Below, piece after piece: positions 56,330 to 64,000 of a DNA stretch of 64,000 nucleotides. The notes beneath the pieces were generated by a model. That model saw only the letters and a list, made by a program, of their open reading frames with translations, ran no database searches and was not told the origin of the DNA. A program made the translations under genes and the position numbers. The stretch spans positions 372,001 through 436,000 of the forward strand of contig NZ_WQGO01000001.1 of NCBI RefSeq assembly GCF_013034685.1, in the 5' to 3' direction. Origin of the DNA: Ruegeria lacuscaerulensis (GTDB lineage: Bacteria; Pseudomonadota; Alphaproteobacteria; Rhodobacterales; Rhodobacteraceae). Position 1 is the stretch's first letter. Each line of letters starts with the position of its first letter.

Positions 56330-56794
56330 ATGTCACTGACCTTGAAACTGAACGGCCAGACCCACTCGGTCGATGCCGAACCCGGCACGCCCCTTCTGTG
56401 GGTGATCCGGGATGAATTGAAGCTGACCGGAACCAAATTCGGCTGCGGCGTCGCGTCCTGCGGTGCGTGCACCGTGCATCTGAATGGCGAGCCCGTGCGC
56501 TCGTGCCAAACTTACATCGAAGATGTCGAAGATGCTGAGATCACGACGATCGAGGCCGTCGGCGACGACAAGATCGGTGCCGCAGTCCAGCAGGCCTGGG
56601 TCGAACTGGACGTGGTTCAGTGCGGCTATTGCCAGTCTGGCCAAGTGATGTCGGCTGTCGGGTTGCTGTCCGAAAACCCCAAGCCCTCGGCCGAGGAAAT
56701 TGACGAATACATGTATGGCAACGCCTGTCGCTGTGCCACCTATCAACGCATCCGCGCCGGCGTCCAGCGCGCATCCGAGATTCTGGAGGCCTGA
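56330..56794 (+). CDS. (2Fe-2S) subunit of a molybdenum hydroxylase (IorA-like)
   Basis: 154 residues with both [2Fe-2S] clusters of the xanthine oxidase family: plant-type C39, C44, C47, C59 (FGCGVASCGACTVHLNG) and C98, C101, C133, C135 (QCGYCQSGQ, NACRCATY). It passes electrons from the molybdenum site to an acceptor. Three bases separate it from the large subunit. The closest match by layout is isoquinoline 1-oxidoreductase alpha; an aldehyde oxidase role is equally possible. Confidence 0.93.
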   Translation: MSLTLKLNGQTHSVDAEPGTPLLWVIRDELKLTGTKFGCGVASCGACTVHLNGEPVRSCQTYIEDVEDAEITTIEAVGDDKIGAAVQQAWVELDVVQCGYCQSGQVMSAVGLLSENPKPSAEEIDEYMYGNACRCATYQRIRAGVQRASEILEA

Positions 56795-56797
56795 TCT

Positions 56798-58984
56798 ATG
56801 ACCATCAACACCTCTCGCCGTGGGTTTCTGAAAGGCGCCGCTGCTGCCGGTGCCGTGCTGCTGGTCGGCGCCCGCCCCGATGGCGCGCTGGCGGCGGCCT
56901 CGTCCGAGACCGCTCAGTTCAACCCCTTCGTGAAAATCGATGCTGATGGCACAGTGACGGCCATCGTGAAGCATTTTGAAAAGGGTCAAGGCCCGGCCAC
57001 CGGCCTGCCGACGCTGATCGCCGAGGAAATCGGCCTGACCATGGATCAGATCGAATATGAATTCGCGCCGTCGGACCCGAATGTCTATAACAACCTTCTG
57101 TTCGGTCCCTTCCAGGGCACCGGCGGGTCGACCGCGATGGCGAATTCCTGGCTGCAATATCGTCAGGCAGGCGCTGCCGCACGCGAGATGCTGATCAACG
57201 CCGCCGCCCAAAGCTGGGGCGTGGATGCGTCGGGCATTACCATCGAAGAAGGCATCGTCAAGGCCGGTGACAAGTCCGCTCCGATTGCGGAGTTCGTGGC
57301 AGCCGCTGCTCAGCTAGAAGCGCCGGCCGAGCCACGCCTGAAAGACCCGTCCGAGTTCCGCCTGATCGGCAACGCAGCCGTGCGCCGCAAGGACTCGGCT
57401 ATCAAGGGCAACGGTCAAGCGATGTACGCGATGGATGTGCATCTGCCGAACCAAATGGTCGCGATGATCAAGCGTCCTGAATCCAAGGGCGGAATCGCAC
57501 TTGGCTTTGATGACAGCGCATCAAAAGAGGTCAAAGGCTATATCAGTGCCGCTGTTCTGCCCAATCAGGCGGGCGTTGCGGTCTATGCCGAAAACACCTG
57601 GGCCGCGATCCAGGCGCGTGACGCGCTTGCGGTCGATTGGGACATGTCGGGGGCCGAGACCCGCGACTCGGATCAGATCAGGTCCGAGATCATGGCCGCG
57701 CTGGATGCTGAACCCACCTACAACGTGAACAAGGCGGATATTGGAGCGGTTTCGGCAGCCATCGACGGCGCGGATAAGGTGGTCGAAAAGACCTTCTACT
57801 TCCCACTGCTGGCCCACGCACCGATGGAGCCGTTGAACTGCACCATCGAACAAACTGCTGAGGGTGACATCGTCCTGCACGACGGCGCACAGATGCCGAC
57901 GGGCCCGCATATGGCCTATCAGCAGATATTCCAACTGCCACCCGAGAAGATCCACATCAAGACCATGCTGGCTGGTGGTTCCTTTGGCCGTCGCGCCACG
58001 CCCGATGCGGACTATCAGGTCGAAGCCGCGCTGGCCTTTGTGGTCACCGATCGCTCGCGCCCAGTGAAACTGGTCTGGACGCGGGAGGATGACATTCGCA
58101 GCGGTTACTATCGCCCCGCCTTTGGCCATAAAGTCCGTGTGGGTCTGGATACGGACGGTAATATCGTTGGCTGGCAACATCAGATCGCCGGGCAATCAGT
58201 GATAAAAGGCACCGCGTTCGAGGCCGTTCTGGTGCATGACGGCGTCGATCACAGCTCGGTCGAAGGTGTGACTGACAGCCCATATGCCATTCCTGGAATG
58301 GCCGTTGGCCTGACCGACACACCCAAGGCGACAACGGTTTTGTGGTGGCGCTCGGTGGGTCATACCCATACAGCCTATGCGATGGAAACCATGATGGACC
58401 TAGTGGCCGAAGCCGCAGGTCGTGACCCGGTTGAATTCCGTCTGGCCCACCTCTCCGACAGCACAAACCCCGATCAACAACGTAAGGCCGCCGTTCTGAA
58501 ACTGGCGGTCGAAAAGGCGGGTTGGGGCAACGTACCCACGGGGCGCTCTCAGGGGATAGCGGTGCATAAATCCTTTGGGTCTTATGCGGCTGAAGTCGTT
58601 GAAATCTCGGGCGATCCGGAAAACGGCATCAAGATCGAAAAGGTCACCTGTGCCGTGGATTGCGGCATCGCGGTGAACCCCGACGTGGTCAAAGCGCAGA
58701 TGGAAGGCGGCATAGGCTATGGCATCGGCCATGTGATGCGCGACCAGATCACGCTGACAAGCGGGGCGGTCGATCAGTCCAACTTCCCGGATTACGAGCC
58801 GCTGCGCATCAGTGATATCGCCGCCATCGACGTGCATATCGTGCCGTCCGCCGAGGCGCCGACTGGCGTGGGCGAACCCGGAACGCCCCCGTCCGCACCG
58901 GCGCTGGCAAATGCGATCCACGCGATGTCAGGCGTTCTGGTGGCCGAGCATCCGATGGCTGAAAACGGTGTCAGCTTCGCCTGA
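56798..58984 (+). CDS. Molybdopterin-binding subunit of a periplasmic Mo hydroxylase (IorB-like)
   Basis: 728 residues. A twin-arginine signal SRRGFLKG at 6-13 shows export of the folded enzyme, presumably carrying the small subunit along. The Moco domain has GGSFGRRATPDADYQVEAA, WTREDDIRSG, and the catalytic Glu at 693 in GVGEPGTPP. No FAD subunit gene is present, so a cytochrome c acceptor is likely, as for IorAB-type enzymes. Followed by a hairpin terminator. Confidence 0.92.
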   Translation: MTINTSRRGFLKGAAAAGAVLLVGARPDGALAAASSETAQFNPFVKIDADGTVTAIVKHFEKGQGPATGLPTLIAEEIGLTMDQIEYEFAPSDPNVYNNLLFGPFQGTGGSTAMANSWLQYRQAGAAAREMLINAAAQSWGVDASGITIEEGIVKAGDKSAPIAEFVAAAAQLEAPAEPRLKDPSEFRLIGNAAVRRKDSAIKGNGQAMYAMDVHLPNQMVAMIKRPESKGGIALGFDDSASKEVKGYISAAVLPNQAGVAVYAENTWAAIQARDALAVDWDMSGAETRDSDQIRSEIMAALDAEPTYNVNKADIGAVSAAIDGADKVVEKTFYFPLLAHAPMEPLNCTIEQTAEGDIVLHDGAQMPTGPHMAYQQIFQLPPEKIHIKTMLAGGSFGRRATPDADYQVEAALAFVVTDRSRPVKLVWTREDDIRSGYYRPAFGHKVRVGLDTDGNIVGWQHQIAGQSVIKGTAFEAVLVHDGVDHSSVEGVTDSPYAIPGMAVGLTDTPKATTVLWWRSVGHTHTAYAMETMMDLVAEAAGRDPVEFRLAHLSDSTNPDQQRKAAVLKLAVEKAGWGNVPTGRSQGIAVHKSFGSYAAEVVEISGDPENGIKIEKVTCAVDCGIAVNPDVVKAQMEGGIGYGIGHVMRDQITLTSGAVDQSNFPDYEPLRISDIAAIDVHIVPSAEAPTGVGEPGTPPSAPALANAIHAMSGVLVAEHPMAENGVSFA

Positions 58985-58992
58985 CCCCCTGC

Positions 58993-59022
58993 CCCGCGCC
59001 GCCTGAACCCGGCGCGGGCTTA
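58993..59022 (+). terminator. Terminator after the Mo hydroxylase genes
   Basis: Nine-base arms CCCGCGCCG/CGGCGCGGG with an eight-base loop, followed by CTTAATTT. It ends where the polyamine-cluster palindrome begins. Confidence 0.65.
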
Positions 59023-59035
59023 ATTTGATCAAATT
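59022..59035. promoter_or_regulatory. Polyamine-cluster operator, copy 1
   Basis: AATTTGATCAAATT, a perfect 14-base palindrome, then TCGTGAC. The same palindrome followed by TGGTGAC occurs before the amidotransferase gene. It lies 45 bases before the first GS-like gene. No regulator gene is in the window. Confidence 0.65.
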
Positions 59036-59080
59036 TCGTGACAAGGCGCGCCGTGTCGACTAAACCTCGGGAGAACCACA

Positions 59081-60415
59081 ATGATGGAGCCCCCGATGGA
59101 CCTGAGCGCCTTGCACAGTTTTCGCGTTGCAGCCTGCGACCTGAACGGTCAGTTGCGGGGCAAACGCGTGCCGCCCTCGTATTCCGACAAGCTGGACAAA
59201 GGGTCCGTGCGGATGCCGTTCTCGGCACTGAATGTGGATCTGTGGGGCGCAGATATTGACGGCAGTCCGCTGGTGTTTGAATCCGGTGATGCCGATGGTG
59301 TGTTGCTACCCACCGATCGCGGTGCGGTCCCTATGCCTTGGCTTGAGGTGGACACCGCACTGGTGCCCATGTGTCTGTACGACGACCACGGCACCCCCTT
59401 CGCCGGAGACCCCCGCCACGCGCTTGGCGCTGTGCTGGACCGTTATACCCAGCGCGGCTGGTCGGTAATCGCGGCGACCGAGCTGGAATTCACTCTGCTC
59501 GATTCCTCGGGCGCGCAGCCACAACCGCCGATGAACCCCATTACCGGGCGCAGGCTGGTGGATGAGGCTGTTCTGTCCATGGCCGAGATGGACGCGTTCG
59601 ATGCCTTTTTCACCGAGCTTTACAATGGCTGCGCCGCGATGGGCATCCCCGCCCAGACCGCCATTTCCGAAAGCGGCATCGGCCAGTTCGAAATTAACCT
59701 GAACCATCAGGATGCGATGCGTTGCGCCGACGATACATTGCTTTTCAAGGTATTGACGCGCGGACTTGCCCGCAAGCACGGGTTTACCGCAACGTTCATG
59801 TCCAAACCCTATGCTGATGATGCGGGCAACGGGATGCATGTGCATTTCTCGGTCGTGGATCAGGCCGGTCGGAACGTCTTTGACAATGGCGGCCCCGAGG
59901 GGACGGACACGCTGCGCCACGCAGTTGCAGGGTGTCTGGCGGCGATGCCCGGTAGCACGCTGATCTTTGCGCCGCACGGCAATTCCTACACCCGGCTCGT
60001 GCCCGGTGCCCACGCGCCCACCGGTGCAAGTTGGGCTTACGAGAACCGCACCGCTGCCCTGCGCATTCCCGGCGGTGCCCCTGCCGCCCGCCGGATTGAA
60101 CATCGCGTGGCCGGTGGCGACATCAACCCCTACCTGATGCTGGCCGCCGTTCTGGGTGCCGCGATGAACGGGATCGAGGACGCAGCTCAGCCGCCCGCCC
60201 CGATCACCGGCAACGCCTATGAAATCGGTGGCATGCCCCAACTGGCGGGCGATTGGGAGGCCGCGATCACTACCTTCGAATCCGACCCCAAAGTGGCGCG
60301 CATCTTCCCTGCTGATTTGATCCGCTTTCTGGCGATGACCAAACGGCAGGAAGTCCGACGCTTCGCCGAGCGTCCCCCCGAAGAGCACTGGCTAAGCTAC
60401 GTCGAGGCCGTCTGA
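59081..60415 (+). CDS. Glutamine synthetase-like ligase (PuuA-type), first copy
   Basis: 444 residues of the GS superfamily, short of GlnA by the N-terminal part. VIAATELEFTLLD and GIGQFEINLNHQDAMRCAD carry the metal Glu residues, FMSKPYADDAGNGMHVHFSV the family His, and AYENRTAALRIPGG the ATP-site Arg. PuuA-type enzymes join glutamate to putrescine or another amine. Normal GS members have the same motifs, but gene context (amidotransferase, amine oxidase) favours gamma-glutamyl-polyamine synthesis. Preceded by CGGGAG. Confidence 0.87.
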   Translation: MMEPPMDLSALHSFRVAACDLNGQLRGKRVPPSYSDKLDKGSVRMPFSALNVDLWGADIDGSPLVFESGDADGVLLPTDRGAVPMPWLEVDTALVPMCLYDDHGTPFAGDPRHALGAVLDRYTQRGWSVIAATELEFTLLDSSGAQPQPPMNPITGRRLVDEAVLSMAEMDAFDAFFTELYNGCAAMGIPAQTAISESGIGQFEINLNHQDAMRCADDTLLFKVLTRGLARKHGFTATFMSKPYADDAGNGMHVHFSVVDQAGRNVFDNGGPEGTDTLRHAVAGCLAAMPGSTLIFAPHGNSYTRLVPGAHAPTGASWAYENRTAALRIPGGAPAARRIEHRVAGGDINPYLMLAAVLGAAMNGIEDAAQPPAPITGNAYEIGGMPQLAGDWEAAITTFESDPKVARIFPADLIRFLAMTKRQEVRRFAERPPEEHWLSYVEAV

Positions 60416-60451
60416 CCCCCCTTGCCCGGCCCCTTTGGGTTCGTTAGAATG

Positions 60452-60465
60452 AATTTGATCAAATT
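60452..60465. promoter_or_regulatory. Polyamine-cluster operator, copy 2
   Basis: AATTTGATCAAATT, identical to copy 1, ending ten bases before the amidotransferase ATG and directly next to its ribosome site (GGTGA). A bound repressor would block transcription; the site may also mark a second promoter. Confidence 0.65.
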
Positions 60466-60474
60466 TGGTGACTC

Positions 60475-61155
60475 ATGAAAATCGGCATCCTTGTAACCGG
60501 CCACCCCCCGGACGAACTGTACGGTGAGTTCGGCACCTATGACGGCATGTTTCGTGCCTTGCTTGGGGGGAACGGGTTCACGTTCGAAACCTATAACGTC
60601 GTTGATGGAGAGTTTCCCGCCAGCACGGCTGCGGCTGAGGGCTGGGTCATCACCGGCTCGCGCCATGGCGCCTATGAGGACCATCCCTGGATACCCCCGC
60701 TTGAAGACCTGATCCGGGCCATCCGGGACCGTGGCCAGCCGTTGATAGGGGTGTGTTTCGGGCATCAGATTATCGCTCAGGCACTGGGCGGCAAGGTCGA
60801 GAAGTTTCAGGGCGGCTGGGCCGTCGGGCGCACCGACTATAACCTTGATGGCCAGACAGTTACGCTGAATGCGTGGCATCAGGATCAGGTGGTCGCCCTG
60901 CCCGACGGCGCGCGCGTCACCGGCACCAACGATTTCTGTCGCAACGCCATGGTGGCCTATGGCGACACGATCTGGACCGTACAGGCCCACCCCGAATATG
61001 GTGACGCCTTTATCCAAGGCCTGATCCAGACGCGCGGCAAAGGCGTGATCCCCGACGAATTGATGCAAGCGGCCACTGACCGCCTGCCCGCCAATGACGA
61101 CAACCCCAAGATCGGGCAATTCATGGCGGAGTTTTTGAAGAAAGTGAGGGCCTGA
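60475..61155 (+). CDS. Class I glutamine amidotransferase-like hydrolase
   Basis: 226 residues: nucleophile C94 in GVCFGHQ, with H172 and E174 in QAHPEYG completing the triad. In this context it may hydrolyse gamma-glutamyl-amine or -GABA products (the role of PuuD), although its sequence is of the GMP-synthase-like GATase1 class rather than PuuD proper. Its stop overlaps the start of the second GS-like gene (TGATG). Confidence 0.87.
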   Translation: MKIGILVTGHPPDELYGEFGTYDGMFRALLGGNGFTFETYNVVDGEFPASTAAAEGWVITGSRHGAYEDHPWIPPLEDLIRAIRDRGQPLIGVCFGHQIIAQALGGKVEKFQGGWAVGRTDYNLDGQTVTLNAWHQDQVVALPDGARVTGTNDFCRNAMVAYGDTIWTVQAHPEYGDAFIQGLIQTRGKGVIPDELMQAATDRLPANDDNPKIGQFMAEFLKKVRA

Positions 61156-62513
61156 TGGCCGATTGGACCGAACAACTGCCGCAGGCAGCCCGCAGCTATT
61201 TCGACGGCCACCGACTGGATGAGGTCGAATGCATCATCTCGGACCTGCCCGGTATTGCGCGTGGCAAAGCGGTACCTGCCTCGAAATTCGCCAAGCAATC
61301 CTATTTCCACCTGCCAGACAGCATCTTTTACCAGACCATCACCGGTGATTGGGGCGAGGCCGCAGGCGAAGATGGATTCATCGAACGGGACATGATCCTG
61401 AAGCCCGACTTCACGACCGCATCCGCAGCACCGTGGACGGGCGACTGGACGCTGCAGGTGATCCATGACGCCTATGACCGCGATGACAACCCGATCCCGT
61501 TCAGTCCGCGCAACGTGCTGAAACGCGTGGTGCAACTGTATCACGACAAGGGCTGGAAACCCGTCGTCGCCCCCGAGATGGAGTTCTTTCTGGTTGCCCC
61601 CAACGTGGATCCCGCGCAGGAAATCAAGCCGATGATGGGCCGCTCGGGCCGTCCAGCGGCAGCGCGGCAGGCCTACTCGATGACAGCCGTGGACGAATTC
61701 GGACCGGTGATCGACGACATCTATGATTTCGCCGAACACCAAGGGTTCGAGATTGACGGTATCACACAGGAAGGCGGCGCAGGCCAGTTGGAGATCAACC
61801 TGCGCCACGGCAATCCGGTGAAGCTGGCCGATGAGGTCTTTTACTTCAAACGCCTGATCCGCGAGGCCGCCCTGCGCCACAACTGCTTTGCCACCTTCAT
61901 GGCGAAACCGATAGTGGATGAGCCGGGCTCGGCCATGCATATCCACCATTCGATCATCGACATGGAGACCGGGCAAAACATTTTCTCGGGTCCACAAGGG
62001 GGCGAGACGGACGCGTTTTATCACTTCATCGCCGGGTTGCAGAACCATCTGCCCTCGGGTCTGGCGGTGATGGCGCCCTATGTGAACTCGTATCGCCGCT
62101 ATGTGAAAGATCACGCCGCGCCGATCAATCTGGAATGGGCACGCGACAACCGCACCACCGGCATCCGCGTGCCGCTGTCGGGGCCTGAGGCGCGCCGGGT
62201 CGAAAACCGCATCGCCGGGATGGACTGCAACCCCTATCTGGGCATCGCGCTGTCACTGGCCTGCGGCTATCTGGGCCTGGTCCAACAGGAACGCCCGCGC
62301 CGTCAGTTCTATGGCGACGCTTACGAAGGCGAAGGCGATATCCCACAGGTCATGGGCAACGCGCTGGACCTGTTCGATGAAGCGACCGCCCTGCACGAGG
62401 TTCTGGGCCCCGAGTTTGCCCGCGTCTATGGCATCGTCAAACGCGCCGAGTATGAAGAGTTCCTGCAAGTCATCTCTCCGTGGGAGCGTGAGCATCTGCT
62501 GATGAATGTCTGA
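61155..62513 (+). CDS. Glutamine synthetase-like ligase (PuuA-type), second copy
   Basis: 452 residues. VVAPEMEFFLVAP, GGAGQLEINLRHGNPVKLAD, FMAKPIVDEPGSAMHIHHS and ARDNRTTGIRVPLSG give the GS metal and ATP motifs. Clearly diverged from the first copy, so the two probably act on different amines. Translationally coupled to the amidotransferase gene and six bases before the oxidase gene. Confidence 0.9.
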   Translation: MADWTEQLPQAARSYFDGHRLDEVECIISDLPGIARGKAVPASKFAKQSYFHLPDSIFYQTITGDWGEAAGEDGFIERDMILKPDFTTASAAPWTGDWTLQVIHDAYDRDDNPIPFSPRNVLKRVVQLYHDKGWKPVVAPEMEFFLVAPNVDPAQEIKPMMGRSGRPAAARQAYSMTAVDEFGPVIDDIYDFAEHQGFEIDGITQEGGAGQLEINLRHGNPVKLADEVFYFKRLIREAALRHNCFATFMAKPIVDEPGSAMHIHHSIIDMETGQNIFSGPQGGETDAFYHFIAGLQNHLPSGLAVMAPYVNSYRRYVKDHAAPINLEWARDNRTTGIRVPLSGPEARRVENRIAGMDCNPYLGIALSLACGYLGLVQQERPRRQFYGDAYEGEGDIPQVMGNALDLFDEATALHEVLGPEFARVYGIVKRAEYEEFLQVISPWEREHLLMNV

Positions 62514-62519
62514 ACTGCG

Positions 62520-63824
62520 ATGAACCTGCTTTATTCCAACGACCGCAAGGCTGAATATCCAGCCAGCTGGTACGCGGCCACGGCCAATTCGATTGACCGC
62601 TTTCCTGTTCTGGCAGGCGATGAAAAGGCCGATGTCTGCATCGTGGGCGGCGGCTATACCGGCCTGTCCGCTGCACTGCATCTGGCCGAGGCCGGGTTCA
62701 GCGTGGTGCTGCTGGAGGCGCATCGTGTCGGCTTTGGCGCGTCGGGCCGCAATGGTGGTCAGTTGGGCAGCGCGCAGCGGATGGATCAGGAAGACCTTGA
62801 ACGACTTGTCGGGGATGACGACGCAGCCAAGCTGTGGGATCTGGCTGAGGACGCGAAGGCGTTGGTCAAATCCCTGATCTCCAAGCACCAGATCGACTGC
62901 AACCTGAAACCGGGCGTTGCCGTTCTGGGCCTGTCGGCTGGCGAACAGCAGGAATTGCATGATCACGCGGCGCATCTGTCTGACCGCTATGGCTATAACC
63001 AGATGGAGCTTCTGGACGAAGGCGCGGGCCACGGTCTGTGCCCCTCGCCCGCCTATCGCGGAGGCTATCTGGACATGGGTGCCGCGCATCTACATCCGCT
63101 TAACTACGCTTTGGGTCTGGCGCAGGTAGCGGCCAAGGCAGGCGTGCGGATTTATGAGGGCACCGAGGTGACGGGGGTCGAGGAAACCGCACCCGCCATA
63201 GTCCACACCGCGCAAGGCAAGGTCACGGCCGATCACGTCGTTCTGGCCTGTAACGGATATCTGGGAGGCCTGAACAGCAAGGTCGCCGCGCGGGTCATGC
63301 CGATCAACAATTTCATTGCTGCCACGGAACCGCTAGGCACCGATGCCGCCCGTGTTTTGACCCGAGACGTGGCGGTGGCCGATACGAAATTCGTGGTGAA
63401 CTACTTCCGCCTCAGCGCCGATAACCGGCTGCTGTTTGGTGGCGGCGAAAGCTATGGCTATCGCTTCCCGGCGGACATCGCCGCCAAAGTCCGCAAACCG
63501 ATGACAGAGATTTTCCCACACCTGCGCGACGTCAAGATCGACTATGCCTGGGGCGGCACACTGGCGATCACCATGCGGCGGATGCCGTATCTGACGCGGG
63601 TTGCGCCCAATATCCTGTCCGCCTCGGGCTATTCCGGCCATGGGGTTGGCACGGCAACCCATGCGGGACAGTTGATGGCGCTGGCCATCCAAGGCCAAGC
63701 CGAAGGGTTCGACACCATGGCGCGCGTCCCTGCCCTGCCCTTCCCCGGAGGCCCCGCCCTGCGCAGCCCCCTGCTGGTTCTGGCGATGACATGGTTTGCG
63801 TTGCGCGATCGGTTGGGGGTGTAA
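62520..63824 (+). CDS. puuB: FAD-dependent amine oxidase (PuuB-type)
   Basis: 434 residues: the FAD motif VCIVGGGYTGLSAALHLAEAG near 38-58, GFGASGRNGGQLG, and the C-terminal GYSGHGVGTATHAGQLMA. N-terminal SWYAATANS is typical of gamma-glutamylputrescine oxidase, which oxidises the gamma-glutamyl amine to the aldehyde. Other DAO-fold oxidases are possible, but the two GS-like ligases and the amidotransferase upstream support PuuB. Confidence 0.88.
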   Translation: MNLLYSNDRKAEYPASWYAATANSIDRFPVLAGDEKADVCIVGGGYTGLSAALHLAEAGFSVVLLEAHRVGFGASGRNGGQLGSAQRMDQEDLERLVGDDDAAKLWDLAEDAKALVKSLISKHQIDCNLKPGVAVLGLSAGEQQELHDHAAHLSDRYGYNQMELLDEGAGHGLCPSPAYRGGYLDMGAAHLHPLNYALGLAQVAAKAGVRIYEGTEVTGVEETAPAIVHTAQGKVTADHVVLACNGYLGGLNSKVAARVMPINNFIAATEPLGTDAARVLTRDVAVADTKFVVNYFRLSADNRLLFGGGESYGYRFPADIAAKVRKPMTEIFPHLRDVKIDYAWGGTLAITMRRMPYLTRVAPNILSASGYSGHGVGTATHAGQLMALAIQGQAEGFDTMARVPALPFPGGPALRSPLLVLAMTWFALRDRLGV

Positions 63825-63835
63825 TTGCGGATCGG

Positions 63836-64000
63836 TTAATTGAGTTTCAGTAAGCTACCGAAATCGCGTAGCACCCGAAATCCGGCAGACATTGTGCCTC
63901 CGTCCAGATGAATCTTGCCTCGAACTGCCGCGCGTGAAAAATCCATCGCAGTCCAGAAGGCCCCACCTCGACCTACCCTTCTAGCGCAGTCCCTGGTCAT
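63836..64000 (-). CDS. C-terminus of a formylglycine-generating-enzyme (SUMF1) family protein (cut by window end)
   Basis: 54 codons are visible, open to the window edge and ending in TAA. The sequence RVGRGGAFWTAMDFSRAAVR then GFRVLRDFG matches the end of the SUMF1/FGE-sulfatase domain (R-x-x-RGG-[SA]-[FW], R-x-[AS]-x-R, GFR-[VL]-[VL]-R). The family includes sulfatase-activating formylglycine-generating enzymes and sulfoxide synthases. The gene converges on the oxidase gene 11 bases away. An ATG happens to lie at the window edge, but the domain is much longer, so the true start is outside. Confidence 0.65.
   Translation of the reverse strand: MTRDCARRVGRGGAFWTAMDFSRAAVRGKIHLDGGTMSAGFRVLRDFGSLLKLN

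Overview
This is a GC-rich, densely packed chromosomal segment from an alphaproteobacterium of the order Rhodobacterales, most likely the Roseobacter group (Ruegeria-like). The assignment rests on recognisable protein families and gene order: yajC-secD-secF followed by ccmA-ccmB-ccmC-ccmD-ccmG beside acnA, ccmI-ruvX-DUF1289, a heterotetrameric sarcosine oxidase operon, and a polyamine-type glutamine synthetase cluster. No database search was run; names come from motifs, length and context. No rRNA, tRNA, CRISPR array, insertion sequence or prophage was found.

Layout. 0-8 kb: 3' part of an alpha/beta hydrolase-OsmC fusion, small exported proteins, bioY, DUF6314, purB, two Cys-motif exported proteins, a fliG without other flagellar genes, and an LpxL-type acyltransferase. 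8-15 kb: DUF1223, acnA, then the cytochrome c maturation genes on the minus strand, flanked by two copies of a hairpin repeat and with an FNR-like palindrome between ccmB and ccmC. 15-19 kb: Mth938-like protein, a TauE permease, secF, secD, yajC. 19-27 kb: MscS-type channel, serS, a helix-hairpin-helix protein with a Lys/Ala-rich tail, a fatty acid desaturase, der, bamB and a YfgM-like protein. 27-37 kb: an RND efflux pair, DUF2147, an Atm1-type ABC exporter, a LysM protein, a LOG-family hydrolase and a host-attachment-family protein.

37.5-42 kb is the accessory part: a lower-GC sulfotransferase gene with gene-free flanks, sodB, an FkbM methyltransferase, and three consecutive small secreted proteins, two of which are clear paralogues. 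42-47.4 kb is the sarcosine oxidase operon soxB-D-A-G, with an unannotated 27-codon reading frame and a perfect hairpin between soxB and soxD. 47.6-53.2 kb: ccmI, ruvX, DUF1289, a duplicated SpoIIAA-like protein, a 2OG dioxygenase-like protein coupled to a second TauE permease, and a DUS-family dihydrouridine synthase. 53-59 kb: a membrane-bound class III adenylate cyclase, then a TetR regulator divergent from a two-subunit molybdenum hydroxylase, with two identical-architecture operators between them.

59-63.8 kb is a polyamine (gamma-glutamyl-putrescine-type) cluster: GS-like ligase, class I amidotransferase, second GS-like ligase and FAD oxidase. The same 14-bp palindrome precedes the first two genes. 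The right edge cuts a minus-strand gene whose C-terminus looks like a formylglycine-generating-enzyme family domain.

The most interesting unannotated signals are the soxB-soxD mini-ORF with its hairpin, the two operator systems in the last 8 kb, the secreted paralogue array, the RND pump with two apparent extra membrane segments, and the dispersed hairpin repeat.
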